64,000 nucleotides of DNA from Bursaphelenchus xylophilus (lineage: Eukaryota > Nematoda > Chromadorea > Rhabditida > Aphelenchoididae). The position numbers were made by a program, and so were the translations under genes. The stretch is from the NCBI GenBank assembly GCA_904066235.2, contig CAJFCV020000006.1:1426001-1490000 (forward strand), written 5' to 3'. Positions 32,025-43,187 of the stretch are shown here, one piece after another. Within the stretch, counting starts at the first letter, position 1, and every line of letters starts with the position of its first letter. The notes under the pieces are model-generated. The model did not search any database. It was not told the DNA's origin and saw only the letters and a program-made list of their open reading frames with translations.

Positions 32025-32890
32025 CAATGGAAGTCATTGAAAGAACATCTGCGACGCTCAGATGTTCTTTCAGTTTTGCACGCGCTTTGTGCCATTTTGC
32101 ATACGGGAAGTATCAAAAATGTGGCAAAATGCCCCCCTTTCCAACTAAAAAACTCCGTTTTGAAAGCCTCTCCCTGAAAAAAAGAGCGGGCTTTTGAAAT
32201 CGGAGTTTTTTCGCTTGAAAAAGGAGGTATTTTACCACACCTTTTGATGCTTCATGGATGCAAAATGCTACGTTTTTTGCCACTGGATCAGGTCCCTTAC
32301 TGTAGCTCAGATGGTCTTTCAGTTTTGCACGCGCTCTTTGATTGACAAAGAGCTATAGTGGCGGATCATATCCAGTGGCAAAAAACGTATCATTTTGCAT
32401 CCATGAAGCATCAAAAATGTGGCAAAACGCGTCCCTCTCCAACTGAAAAACCCGTTTTGAAAGTTCTCCCTCACAAAAAGAACGGGCGCGCCTTTGAAAT
32501 CGGAGTTTTCTCACTTGGAGAGGGAGGTATTTTGTCACATTTTTAATACTTCCCGAATGCAAAATGACACGTTTTTTGCCACCTGATCAGATCCGCCACT
32601 GTAGCTGATTGTCCAGCCCAAATCGCATGCAAAACTGAAAGAACATCTGAGCTACAGTAAGGGATCTGATCCGGTGACAAAAAACGTACCATTTTGCATC
32701 CATGAAGCACCAAAAAGTGCGGTAAAATACCTCCTTCTTCAAGTGAAAAAAACTCCGATTTCAAAAGCCCGCTCTTTTTGTGAGGGAGAGGCTTTCAAAA
32801 CGGAGGTTTTTTAGTTGGAAAGGGAGGTGTTTTGCCACATTTTTGATACTTCCCGGATGCAAAATGGTACGTTTTTTGCCACTGGATCAA
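32025..32890. mobile_element. Cluster of three family C elements
   Basis: The first (about 32087-32307) lacks its left terminus. The second (32356-32601) is complete with GTGGCGGATCATATCC and GGATCTGATCAGGTGGC-type ends and TA flanks. The third (32655-32890) starts CAGTAAGGGATCTGATCC. The spacers share GCTCAGATGTTCTTTCAG in both orientations, including a hairpin at 32041-32070 (AGAACATCTG...CAGATGTTCT). Confidence 0.85.
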
Positions 32891-33102
32891 ATATTTATAT
32901 AGTCATTGTATAGTAAGACTTTACAGAAGGACTAGTGCATCAATCATTCCTAAAAATTTTAGCTACATCAACAATTCCTAAAAATTTTAAAGATATTCAG
33001 TGGGAGAAATTTATGTTTTCTTTTCTGAAAAAAAAAATATTTACTGTTTTTACGAGTTTTGTGCTAAAAATCTCGCATATTTAATTTAAAAAAAGTATAA
33101 CT

Positions 33103-33245
33103 AATTTTGCACAGTGCAAAAAGGTAGGCTTTTTTCAACTATAAAATTGCACTGTGCGGAAATGTAGGCTTTTTTCAACTAAAAAACTGCACTGTGCGGA
33201 TACGTAGGCTTTTTTGAACTATGAAACTGCACTGTGCAAAAAAGT
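33103..33245 (+). repeat. Short GCAC(A/T)GTGC array
   Basis: Four units with TAGGCTTTTTTCAACTA spacers. Confidence 0.85.
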
Positions 33246-33785
33246 TTTTGTCAAACAGAAAAATGCTTTACATTTCTCAACTCATCGTACTGAGAGCTGT
33301 GTCGACAGCAACAATGAAACTCTATAATTGCTTTTTGCCATTTTAGCGCGATAAAAATCGGCAACATTTTAAAAAAAAATTTTTTTTCTCAAATTTCCTA
33401 TTGAATTATAAGTGCATTTTAATAATTTTCCATTGTTAAAAATGCCTCTTGCACTTTTGCCCTGACCTTTTTCAAGTCTTAAAACGCGATAAAACGTTCT
33501 TTTATTGTCCCAAAATGACTGCGCTTCCCCCGCAGCGTCTAATATAATCGGATACAATTTGAGGACTACTCGAAAAGCGGCGACCGTAAACCGACTTCGA
33601 ACAAAACAATTTTGGAGCGTCGCGGATAGCGTATATGCGTCAAGACATGGAACAAGATTATCGTTGGAGGTGTAAACGGAAATTTAGCAGGCATTTTTAG
33701 AAACCAAAAAACGCTGTAGAACGCTTTTCGGAACGGTAATTGGATTTGGAAGTGTTTTATAGATGTCTAAGGCCGAATTTTACAA
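33246..33785. other. No supported gene
   Basis: A minus-strand frame at 33369-33557 (YPIILDAAGEAQSFWDNKR) looks protein-like for about 45 codons, but I recognise no domain and see no splice partner. The rest is unremarkable. Confidence 0.4.
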
Positions 33786-34226
33786 TGTTACGGGGACATT
33801 GTATACGATGAAAAGTGTCTAAATTTAATCAGACATCTTTCATCGTATGAAATGGTAAATTACAAAAAGGTTGTTCAATCAAGCTCAGAATTAACCAATA
33901 TTTAGTCCTGATGACATTTTATACGATGAAACGTGTATGAATCTAATCAGACACCTTTCATCGTATAAAATGGTAAATTACTAAGAAGTTATTAAATCAA
34001 GCTCAGAATTAACCAATATTTAGTCTTGGTGACATTTTATACCATGAAAAATGTCTAAATTTAATCAGACATCTTTCATCGTATAAAATGTCGAATAAAT
34101 CAGTAAACCCAAGACAAGTAATTTCATCTAATTTAGTAAATATTTGCGCTACATACAAGTTTGCAAAATCGTCTTATACGTCAAAAAACATCAGAAAGTT
34201 TTCGTGCATCTTTCATCGTATAAACT
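33786..34226. repeat. Family E hairpin cluster, left block (four hairpins)
   Basis: Hairpins of about 60 bp: 33789-33852, 33911-33975, 34030-34092 and a weaker one at 34170-34225. Typical arms are CATTTTATACGATGAAA and TTTCATCGTATAAAATG, with GTGTCT/AGACAC further in and a loop of about 10 nt. Spacing is near 120 bp, so hairpin plus spacer is tandemly repeated. Confidence 0.85.
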
Positions 34227-35219
34227 GGCGCAAAATTTGAGGAAAGTCTTCCAGCAACTTCCAATTAGTTTTTTAAATACGGAACTATTTCTATAAGTAC
34301 CCGGCTCGTTATCAGTGACCAGAAATCTCTAAATTACACATACGTACGAATATGTAATTGACTATATGTATACGTAATTTTTGACCATCCAAAAACACAA
34401 TGAACTTCCGCTGTGCTAATCCTTGTTTTCCTGGAATTGTAAAGCGATATCTATTCAGATTGCGGGCTTTTCGTGGGTGGATTTACAAAGTACAGTGTCA
34501 ATCTCTAGGAAAATGTAAAATACTAATGCGAAACTATAGCTAAAATTTTTGAGGGATCAAAATATGACCAGAACAGAAGATCTACACACGATTACATCAA
34601 AATTTTCATAGGTTTTGAGTAACACGCAAATAAATTTTTTTCAAAAACCGCCAAAAATTGTCAAATCCCATCGCAACGTCCGCAAAAACTGTAGCAAAAC
34701 AAACAAACAGAAGTCTATCTTGTCCTGTGCCTTCATGCGGAACGAGAGAAATTTTTTATCATCCAGAATTTAATTTCGACCAAGTGGAAGGTCCAATTGA
34801 AAGAAGAAGATGTAAAAAAGCAGTCTCAATTCCCCCAAATAGGTCATAAAACTTGGCCCAACATCTCGTACAACACCAGACAGCAAAACAAGATTTCCGA
34901 GACGAGCGGATTGGAATAATTTTTTCGGAAATCTCCAGACACTTGAAACAAGGCCAATTAACAAGTCCACACTGTAATTGGGAGAATGTTGAGGGCGAAC
35001 AAATTGGAAACGAAAATAATAAGCCCTTTTTATCCTGCAAACGCACGCTATCGTCTTTTTTTCAAATAGTATTAGAGAAATGGACAGAATTATGCAAATT
35101 ATTGGGTTTTTGCGGATTTTTTTGCGGTATGACGTAAATTGTGGGCATATCGAAGGGCAGAGAGAGTTCAAGAAGGTCCTGAGACGACTTAGAATAGCCT
35201 AGAATACAGTGAATTTATG
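34227..35219. other. Sequence between the hairpin blocks; possible decayed ORF
   Basis: A plus-strand frame 34658-34846 contains LSCPVPSCGTREIFYHPEFN and, after a stop, another frame at 34853-35137 contains QDFRDERIGIIFSEISRHL. The codon pattern is weakly protein-like but the product is not recognised. It could be cargo of a larger element bounded by the hairpin blocks. Confidence 0.3.
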
Positions 35220-35692
35220 TAAGCCGTTTTATACGACGAAAGGTGTCCAAAAGTTTTCAGACTTGTTTCGTCGTATAAAATGTCCGTGAAAAGAGATATT
35301 AGTGTCAGGTTATGTTGGATTGAGAGTTAGAATTTAGCTAAACTTTTGCTTTTTGAAAATTACCATTTTATACGACAAAAGGTGTCTGACAAAATTCGGC
35401 CTGTTTCGTCGTATAAAACGTCCTCACAAAAATTCATAGGGATCAAGTCGAGAAAGAATAAAGAAAAATATCTCATGTTTTATCATTTATGTCAAAATGG
35501 GCATTTTATACGATGAAAAATGCCTGAGAAAGTTCAGACATGTTCCATCGTATAAAATGTGTATTTAACCAAAATTACAGCAAAACAATGTTATTGTGTA
35601 TAATTACTAACTGATTTCGTTCAAGTTGACCATTTTATACGACAAAACATGTCCAAAACTCTTTAGTTATGCGTCATCGTATAAAATGTCGC
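35220..35692. repeat. Family E hairpin cluster, right block (four hairpins)
   Basis: Hairpins at about 35224-35283, 35364-35423, 35499-35560 and 35630-35690. The first pairs TTTTATACGACGAAA with TTTCGTCGTATAAAA, i.e. both arms changed together compared with ACGATGA/TCATCGT in the left block. Confidence 0.85.
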
Positions 35693-36329
35693 TCCGTAAA
35701 AAATCTTAAAATCGTAATTTGTTGATATTTCTTCCAAATTTTTGGCTTACAAACCTATTTTTTATGTGCATCTTAAAACTTTTTTTTCATTTTCCGACAA
35801 TTCACATCTGATTCCAAATCATATGCCCATAGCCAAGCAAAACTCACATTAGTGATCTAACCGTTGTATGTATCGCCACAACAAACAATTTTTAGAGCTT
35901 GGAAATGTTGTCGAGACGCCGACAAAAATACTCTAACCGAGCAAAGTGGCGGCGGGGACGGACATCATGCTTCCTTACAAGTAATCCTATCAACTTCAGA
36001 ACACTTGAGTGGCCGAGTTTTTTTCGGCGCATGCGTAGATTCGGCACTTATCCGGGGAAAGGTCACACTTTTTTGAAGACTTCGAAGAAAAGATTTTTCA
36101 CTGAGATCTCAAAAAATGCTGGCAAAAAGGGTGTAAATAAGGAAGTTACAGTATGGCAGAGACACCAAAAAAATGTTGAGGATGGTAATTTGGCCTTATC
36201 CTTCATTTGGGAAGGCAAAAATAGCCATTTTCGGAAATTGAAACAGAATGCCAAAAATGGCGGGAATTTTGGAATTTGAATTTTTGCTGCAAAAATTAGT
36301 GGCAGAGGCTTTGAAGAAACATGGCAAAG

Positions 36330-36515
36330 GGAAATCAAAAATTTTTATCGTATACGACCCAAAACGAGCAAAGATATGGCCGAAAAACAAGGTTTCTCTC
36401 TAACCGCACTCCGTATTTCGCATACTGTCTCTTAAAGTCGCTGAATATCTTGGCTGTTTTTGCAAACCGCAAGCTGAAATTTTCAGGAATTGATGTATGG
36501 CCTAGAGCGATTATA
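36330..36515 (+). repeat. Family A fragment
   Basis: It contains AAAGATATGGCCGAAAAACA, TCTAACCGCACTCCGTATTT, GCATACTGTCTC, GCTGAATATCTTGGCTGTTT and TTCAGGAATTGATGTATGGC in family order. Confidence 0.65.
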
Positions 36516-36777
36516 CGTCCAAGAAATAAAGAAAATTCATTCATTAAGCGCTGGATAATAGAGCACTTTTTCTTTTCAATGGTAATTAAAACAAAATAAG
36601 AAGTGCTCTTTGAACTGCTGTTCAAATGCTTAAAAATAGTGCCCAGAAAAGTGCAAAAAGACGGTTTGTATTGAGTCTAATTGCAAAAAAGTGAAAAAAG
36701 ACCGATTTTTTTGTATTACTATTTTTTGATGTCACCTATTACAATAAAGATGGTAGAAATTATTAAATTTCGTATTT

Positions 36778-37100
36778 TCATAAAGTGCACGGACATTTTT
36801 TCTCTTTTGCACAGTGCATTTTGAACCTTTTCCGACGCTTGTCGCCAACGCACCGTGCATTTTTTTCTCTTTTCGCACAGTGCATTTTGAACCTTTCCTC
36901 TCGCTTGTCACCAACGCACAGTGCATTTTTATTTTTCTCTTTTCGCACAGTGCATTTTGAACCTTTTCCCACGCTTGTCGCTAACGCACAGTGCATTTTT
37001 ACCTTTCTCTTTTCGCACAGTGCATTTTGAACCTTTTCCGACGCTTGTCGCCAACGCACATGGCATTTTTATTTTTCGCTTTCGCACATTGCAAACCGAA
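36778..37100 (+). repeat. ~70-bp tandem repeat with two palindromes per unit
   Basis: Four units of TTTTCTCTTTTCGCACAGTG + CATTTTGAACCTTTTCCGAC + GCTTGTCGCCAACGCACAGTG + CATTTTT. Each unit has two GCACAGTGC motifs about 35 bp apart. It is preceded by the family D-type end CATAAAGTGCACGGACATTT. Confidence 0.9.
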
Positions 37101-37390
37101 AAAAAACAGTTTGCAATGTGCAAGCATCGTTAAAAAAAATTTTTTAATTTTCGTTGCACAGTGCGAAAAAAACAAAGAGGATAAATGCACGGTGCAAAAA
37201 TCGGGTGTTTTTTTGCACGGTGCGAACCGCGACAAATGTCTGTGCACAGTGCGGGCCGCGACAATCCGCACTGTGCACTTGAACTTTTGCACAGTGCAAT
37301 TAAAAATCGCCGCGACGCAATTTTTTCGGCTATGTTGCCGGGAATTTTGCGAGCGCGACAAAAAATTTTTTGAACGACCAGTAAGACTAC
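37101..37390. repeat. Irregular palindrome cluster (family D interior)
   Basis: Eight or more GCACAGTGC/GCACGGTGC motifs lie among CGCGACAA phrases; the right boundary resembles TTTTTTGAACGACCAGTA. Confidence 0.65.
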
Positions 37391-37879
37391 AAATAACAAA
37401 GCTTGACGTAAATTTTTTTTCATATTTTTCACCATAAAAATCCCCAAAAAAACAAGCGGCGAATTAAGCGAAAAATTGGATAAGAATCCCCGCCGCACAC
37501 GGAAATTTTATCCAGAAGATGTGCCCGAAAAACGAACGTTATACAATCTCCCGCATCCCGTAAATGATACATCTATTTGCGTCGGGCTCGAAATCTAAAA
37601 ATTTAATTTTCTTCCGCTGAAATTTTAGCGCAAAAGATTTGATGACAGCGCGAAAGTCGAGAACATTTATGGGAATTTCGAGGAAAAAAGTTTTGTTTTT
37701 GGGAGAAGAATGGAGTCGAAAGTGTAGGCTGAAAAGTTTCCCATGAAATGATGGCGAAATTCGTCATTAGGAAGCGCAAAAAAAATTATTTAATGAGAAG
37801 AAAGGATGACGCAGTAGGAAAAAATTTGAGCCACCGTGAAGATTGTTATCAAGTAAAAATAACAGGAGTGATTTTTGAA

Positions 37880-38068
37880 ATCACAGTGCAATTTTGTAGC
37901 TCAAGAACGCCTATGTTTTCGCACTGTGCGAATTTTTAGTTGAAAAAAGCCTAGAATTTTGCACTGTGCAGTTTTCTAGGTCAAAAAAGCTTACCCTTTT
38001 GCACCGTGCAATTTTGCGGTCCAAAAAAGCCTACAGTTTTGCACTGTGCAGTTTTCCAGGTCAAAAAC
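37880..38068 (-). repeat. Short palindrome array, inverted orientation
   Basis: Five units read TTTTGCACTGTGCAGTTTTC + (T)AGGTCAAAAAAGC(C/T)TA. Between 37391 and 37879 I see no gene or repeat of note. Confidence 0.8.
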
Positions 38069-38305
38069 CGAAAAAAATTTACTGCGCATACGTACGTTTT
38101 CAGTGAAGAGCGGAGCACGGCAAACCCGAAGTGTGTCCTACCTCCTTTCAACACTAATTCATGCGAAAGACCGTCGAATTTTTCACAGCTCGCTTTTTGT
38201 CAGCGACATGAAATTTTTCAGTGAATGTCCGAGACGTTGCCGAAAAAAATTATAAAAAGGAATACTTTATGGCGCGACTAGTACAAAGCCTACATGCATA
38301 TTATA

Positions 38306-38712
38306 CAGCGGCGGACCTGATCCAGTGGCAAAAAACGTGCCAATTTGCATCCGGGAAGTATCAAAAAATGTGGCAAAATACCTCTCCATCTTTAAAATTT
38401 TTAGGAATTGTTGACATGGCTAAAATTTTCAGAAATGATTGATATACCAATCTTTTTGTAAAGTCGACTACATAAATATTTGATCCAGTGGGAAAAAAGC
38501 GAAACATTTTGCATCCGGGAAGTATCAAAAATGTGGCAAAATACATCCCTAACGAACTAAAAAACCTCTGTTTTGAAAGCCTCTCCTTCACAAAAAGAGG
38601 GACGCGCTTTTGAAATCGGAGATTTTTCACTTGAAGAAGGAGGTATTTTACCACACTTTTTGGTGCTTCATGGATGCAAAATGAATTCGTTTTTTGCCAT
38701 ATCAGGTCCACA
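38306..38712. mobile_element. Family C element split by an extra segment
   Basis: A left half (38306-38394, CAGCGGCGGACCTGATCC...CAAAATACCTC) and a near-complete copy (38482-38712) flank 87 bp containing AATTTTTAGGAATTGTTGAC, which also occurs, inverted, right after the family C cluster at 32.9-33.0 kb. This hints at a longer member of the family. Confidence 0.7.
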
Positions 38713-38879
38713 ACTGTCATTTTTTAATTCTTTTAAATAACTTTCAAAAAACATTTTTTCCCACAAGCCAGTTTTACTGGGCCATAAGGGCCATCAACAT
38801 AAAACATTGCCGTAATTGTCATAATAATTCAAGGCATACAATGGAAATAAATTTTTCAAAACCCTAAATATATCGCATC

Positions 38880-39300
38880 TAAAACAGGCCCTTTAAGTCG
38901 AATAGCTGTGACAAAGACCGCAAAAACCCCTCAAGAACAATCTCCGAAACACCCCCACGAGTCGTTGCCTCCGGCAACGATTCAAACTCCACAAATCAAC
39001 CGTCGCATTTATAGGCCCGCGAGTTTTTCTTCGGAAACCCCGCAGGGCATAAAATCACTGGTCCTGAAAGAGTTTGAAAACGGTCCGCCTCGTGATCCTC
39101 CGCGCTCCTCCACTTTTCCCGCTTCTCGGAAGAGTAAATAAATTTGCGTAAGGAGGTTAAATTTGGCCCGAGAACGTGGCCACAAATTGGAGAGGAGCGC
39201 CCAAAAATAGAATGATTCCGGCCGAAACGCATCAAACAACATGATGGGGGCGGGCGATGAAAGTAAACAGAGACATGGGAAATCATGATCAATGTTTTCA
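38880..39300 (+). other. Low-copy, less AT-rich segment with a 77-codon frame; not called as a gene
   Basis: The plus frame 38908-39141 starts MTKTAKTPQEQSPKHPH and ends KSK followed by TAAATAAA, which supplies stop and possible polyadenylation signal. It is Pro/Ser/Lys-rich and unrecognised. It could equally be a fragment of an untranslated or regulatory region. Low confidence. Confidence 0.25.
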
Positions 39301-39345
39301 GGCTTATGATGGCATCAGAATTTCCGTTTCCTGCTATTTTGTCAG

Positions 39346-39490
39346 TCTGTCGGGGAAATAATGTGGATTTATCAGTCTGTCGGGGAAATAATGTGGATTT
39401 ATCAATCTGTCTGGAAAATAATGTGGATTTATTAGCCCGTCGGGAAAATAATGTGGATTTAGCAGTCTGTCGGGAAAATAATGTTGATTT
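39346..39490 (+). repeat. Tandem array of the family B terminal repeat, 5 x 30 bp
   Basis: Five copies of CAGTCTGTCGGGGAAATAAT + GTGGATTTAT, followed by a normal family B interior and a single inverted right end at 39585-39605 (AATCCACATTATTTTCCCGA). It is the same expansion as at 9.46 kb, arisen independently or copied. Confidence 0.9.
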
Positions 39491-39744
39491 ACCTTCAAAT
39501 CGCCCATCACCACATTGCGACGGCTATCTGCAGCCGGCGATTTGATCCGCGACCGCGACGAGGTGAGACATCACTTTTTGCGACAAATCCACATTATTTT
39601 CCCGACAAAAAATGCAGTTAGCGACAAGTTCAAATGCACTGTGCGAAAGAGAAAAAATATCCATGTAATTTGTGAGAATACAAATACGCCGTTTCAAAAA
39701 GTGCGTAGACTCTTTTGTCGCTAGTTTTCTTTTTCCGCACAGTG

Positions 39745-40460
39745 ACTTATTGTTAGTTAGATCGGAGGTTCTCCGATCTAGTAAACGCAGCGAATGCGGA
39801 CTTGGTGCTAACTGAGGATGATGATCCTGGCCCTTGATGACTCCCTCAGTCATATGATGTTTCCCCGCCCACATGTTTACGCCTAGGGCGATCTTTGGCT
39901 TATGACGCACTTCCGTTGTAAAGTATAAGTCATAAGAAGGTTCTAGCCCCTTACGACAAGACTTGGACATGTAGATATAGCTTGACTAAGCTGCTGTCCT
40001 TGACATCCCAGCCTCTGTCCAGGATATCTTGGCCCTTGTCAACAACGTCCGCATCTCTATCTTCAACACCAAGGTGTCGAGTGATGAGGTGCACCTCATC
40101 AAATGGCCCCATCATCAGCATTCCAGAACGTCCAAGTCCCGCCCAGCCGGTGCCCTATATGTATAAGCCCAGTCAGTCGACCAATCCAGGAATTCCCCCA
40201 TCGGCTTCGATCGGTATTAATCTCTAGAGATCTTATTATTGTCATAGTATACTACTGTTGGTTGTTATTCGAGCTCATAAATGTACAGAATATATTCTAC
40301 GTGGGTATTGTACCACAATTCCAGACAGCAAGCTGTACTTGTGCTACGTTGCGGCTTCAGTGTTCTGAAGCAAAGACCCACCGACAGTCTAGTCAAGCAG
40401 CCCACAGGCTAGGGCAAAGGTAGGGCATCTCGCTCCCTCTTATTCATCTAACTAATTTCG
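39745..40460 (+). mobile_element. Possible solo LTR or other ~700-bp element
   Basis: The segment between GTTAGTTAGATCGG and ATCTAACTAATTTCG is G+C-richer than its surroundings and contains a TATA-like TATATGTATAAGCC (40158) and a downstream AATATATTC region. Ends are inverted over about 10 bp. No coding remnant is seen. Class uncertain. Confidence 0.35.
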
Positions 40461-41063
40461 CCTTCTGAAGTTAGTTAATTTTGCGTGCGCGACAATGCGA
40501 AGTAGCTCAAAACATAAGTCTCAAAAAAATCCGCCTTGTTCTAGACTATGTTTCCATTAAACTTCAAACAGGGGCGAGGGAAACTCTTGCAGAAATCAGC
40601 AAAACCGCAACATTTTTTAGGCGTTTTTAGCTTAGGCTTCGAACAGATAAAAGGCTACCAATTTTTTATATGAAACATATATGGTGAGGTTAAGCAGGAG
40701 GCCAGCTTCAAATTTATGTATGCAATAACGCCATTCTGCCCCATTTCCATGTGTAATCAAGTTATCTTTGGAGCAAAAAATTATCTTTGGGCTAAAACAA
40801 AATGCCAAGAATTTTCCATTGCTTGAAAACGCGCCACGACAAGTAATCTACGCACTTTAGAAAAGGCGGGTAAGCAAAACTGACACTATTGCAAGTTTGC
40901 CAAATGCATTATTTTGACACTTCCTGACACTCTCTTTGATTGGCTCCTCATCACCTACCATGCCGAAATCAAATTTTACTTGGGTTATGCGTCCGTAAGA
41001 CAATAAAATAGCATAAATAATTATCTTTGGAAAAGATATTAGGCATGAAAAAAGGCCAAAAAT

Positions 41064-41231
41064 CAGTCTGTCGGGAAAATAATGAGCACTCTGTCGCATT
41101 ACAAATTGACGCATCGAAAGTCGTCTCGCCGCCGAGAAAATGAATTGTGTCACGGCTAAATCAAATTGCTTTTCACTTCAGCGACGAGATCGGTGCGGCC
41201 ATATATTGCTCATTAATTTGCCGACAGACTG
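41064..41231. mobile_element. Family B element (GAGCACTCTG subtype)
   Basis: CAGTCTGTCGGGAAAATAAT to TTGCCGACAGACTG; the interior has CATCGAAAGTCGTCTCGCCG and ACTTCAGCGACGAGATCGG. Between 40461 and 41063 nothing is supported. Confidence 0.82.
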
Positions 41232-41323
41232 ATATGCCATTTTTCTAGACCAGAAGAGCTTAAAAAATGTATTTTTTAAATACGAGCGACATATAAAAAT
41301 TGTTTTTCGTATAGCTATATGTA

Positions 41324-42623
41324 CAGGGTGCGCCAAAAAAAATGGACAAAAATAAAAACGGTTGTGTCTCGCCACGAAAACCGTAACGAGTAGGGAAAAA
41401 GATGCGATTACGACCGCAAAGGTCCCATTTGCAAACCCCTTAAATCTCTTTTTTCCATTCCCACCAGTTTTTTCAACATGGACAAAAAACCAAAGAGGTA
41501 CTTAGTTGTGCCTTTATTTTCTATAGAATTTTCTCGGAAGAAAATAGTTTGACGTTGTGGTTCTCTCGGTACAACTGTAACCCGAGCTTCGGATAAGTTC
41601 GAGGATGTTGATAGCGTCCAGAAGTTTCTAGGGAGTGATAAGCCCAGGACAGAAAAAACTCCGGCTCGGAAGAAGAGCATCGGAAGTCGGAGTGACCCAG
41701 ATCCTTGCAGATCTTTGGAGCGAATGGCTTCTGAATTGAATATCTCGGAGTTGTCGGTCATAAGAATTGTAAAAACCGACATGAGGTGTTCCTCATATTT
41801 TATTCTACGTGGGCTATGCGTTGATTCTACAGAAAAATGCAAGGCGCGGCTCCAGTGCGTCCAAAACTTGAGAACAGAAGCCCCTGACACGGTCGTTTGC
41901 ACGAGTATCCACCGTTTCCGCTTTGAGCCCTCGGCGCTCCGCCGAAAACGCAGGTTTAAGCTTGAAACTTCTTGACGCTATAGAAGAGACGTAGATTTAT
42001 TCAGGATAGGCTGTTTGAGCCAGTTAGAGCTAACGGCGGGTTTGCAGCGTATCTTTTAAGAAAATCATCCATTTTTCGTCCAAAATTTTGAAATTTTGTC
42101 ACTACCTCGAAGCATGATGATGCCGGAAAGTTAAAAATCGGTGTGTTTAGTACGTACTCGGTCGGGTAACAACCCAAAGCTTAACAGTTATCCAAAGCCT
42201 AATCAGTTTCTCACTACAAAATTTTTTCTGGTTTTCGAAGTTTTGAGTTTTATTTTTTTGCCTCAGCAACGCAAGTTTGGATGTCCGTGGCATTGAAATG
42301 TAAAGTTACTATTATTATTCCTTTGCATATGTGATAGCACTCGTCTTAACGTATTCGGCAACTTTTATTTGAGGTTTTGGTGACGGCTCAAAAAATATTT
42401 ATGCCTGATTTTCCAAAGGACCCATTTTCGAGAATTGTGATCGGGACATGGTCAACTTGAACCCCCGAGAAAAAAAGTTGCAGTAAAGTTATACCTCCGT
42501 TCTTATCGTGAATATACTGTTTGAACATCGCTATTTATTGGACCAAAACGTTTCCCCAAATAATCCATCCCAAGAGCCAGATATCTGCAAAAAATTTTTG
42601 TCCATTTTTTTTGGCGCACCCTG
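41324..42623 (+). mobile_element. Mariner/Tc1-type transposon, 1300 bp, TA-flanked
   Basis: The terminal inverted repeats are exact over about 29 bp: CAGGGTGCGCCAAAAAAAAT at the left, and its complement at the right ending GGCGCACCCTG. TA lies immediately outside both ends (41322-41323, 42624-42625). Length, ends and TA target match the mariner group. A decayed transposase lies in the left half. Confidence 0.92.
41500..41975 (+). pseudogene. Decayed mariner-family transposase, N-terminal region
   Basis: In the frame ending at 41973, RMASELNISELSVIRIVKTD (41718 on) is a clear helix-turn-helix of the mariner type, followed by a linker and SSYFILRGLCVD. Upstream in the same frame RKKSIGSRSDPDPCR fits the region between the two HTH motifs. 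There is no intact start, and the catalytic DDE/DDD half between 42.0 and 42.6 kb is unreadable because of frameshifts and stops. Dead copy. Confidence 0.72.
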
Positions 42624-42625
42624 TA

Positions 42626-42900
42626 CAGGGTGATTCAAAAAAATGAACAAATTTTGAATTTGGTGTATCCCACCACAAATACCGTCGTCGGTGGAAAGAA
42701 AAATAGTTTTATAATTGTCAGCTGTCCTGCTTCATGACACGCATTTCAATAACAAAAATATTTTCGCTGAACGGCTGATATATACGAGTGAAAATACTAG
42801 GTCAGCCCATGTTCTGACCATGTTTTCCGAAAATTTTGTAGGTCCAAAAATCTTTAACAGCCTGAATTTTTACAGCCAGCTAAAAACTGCGTGTTGACTG
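42626..42900 (+). mobile_element. Terminus of a second mariner-like element, truncated
   Basis: It starts CAGGGTGATTCAAAAAAATG directly after the TA that closes the first transposon, so the two elements share one TA. No matching right end is found downstream, so it is probably truncated near 42.9 kb, where a palindrome (GCACAGTGC) remnant begins. Confidence 0.6.
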
Positions 42901-43122
42901 TTTATTGCACAGTGCGGGGTCGCAAAAAAATTTTAGGAGTTTTTGTCGCGAGCAGAGCTTTTCTTACAATTAGCGATTTTTTCGGGGAACTACCAAAAAA
43001 ATTTTTTTAATTTTGTTTTTTTTTTTATTTTTTTACAAATTATTTATGAAAGTCGTAAAATCAGGGATTTTTGTGACATAGTGTAAGTGTAAACCGGCAA
43101 AAAAACACAAAAAATAAAAAAA

Positions 43123-43125
<3 letters not shown>

Positions 43126-43158
<33 letters not shown>
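43126..43158 (+). repeat. Poly(T) tract
   Basis: Over 30 T just past the terminal exon of the unknown gene; a similar T/A tract lies at 44504-44537 in its last intron. Confidence 0.75.
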
Positions 43159-43187
43159 GTGACACACACACATATTATACATTCAAC

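Noticed and set aside
36732..37437. Several overlapping frames on both strands
   Set aside because: Products of the 70-bp tandem repeat, whose unit length keeps frames open.
41408..41902. 164-codon minus-strand open frame
   Set aside because: Antisense of the decayed mariner transposase; the plus strand carries the recognisable helix-turn-helix.
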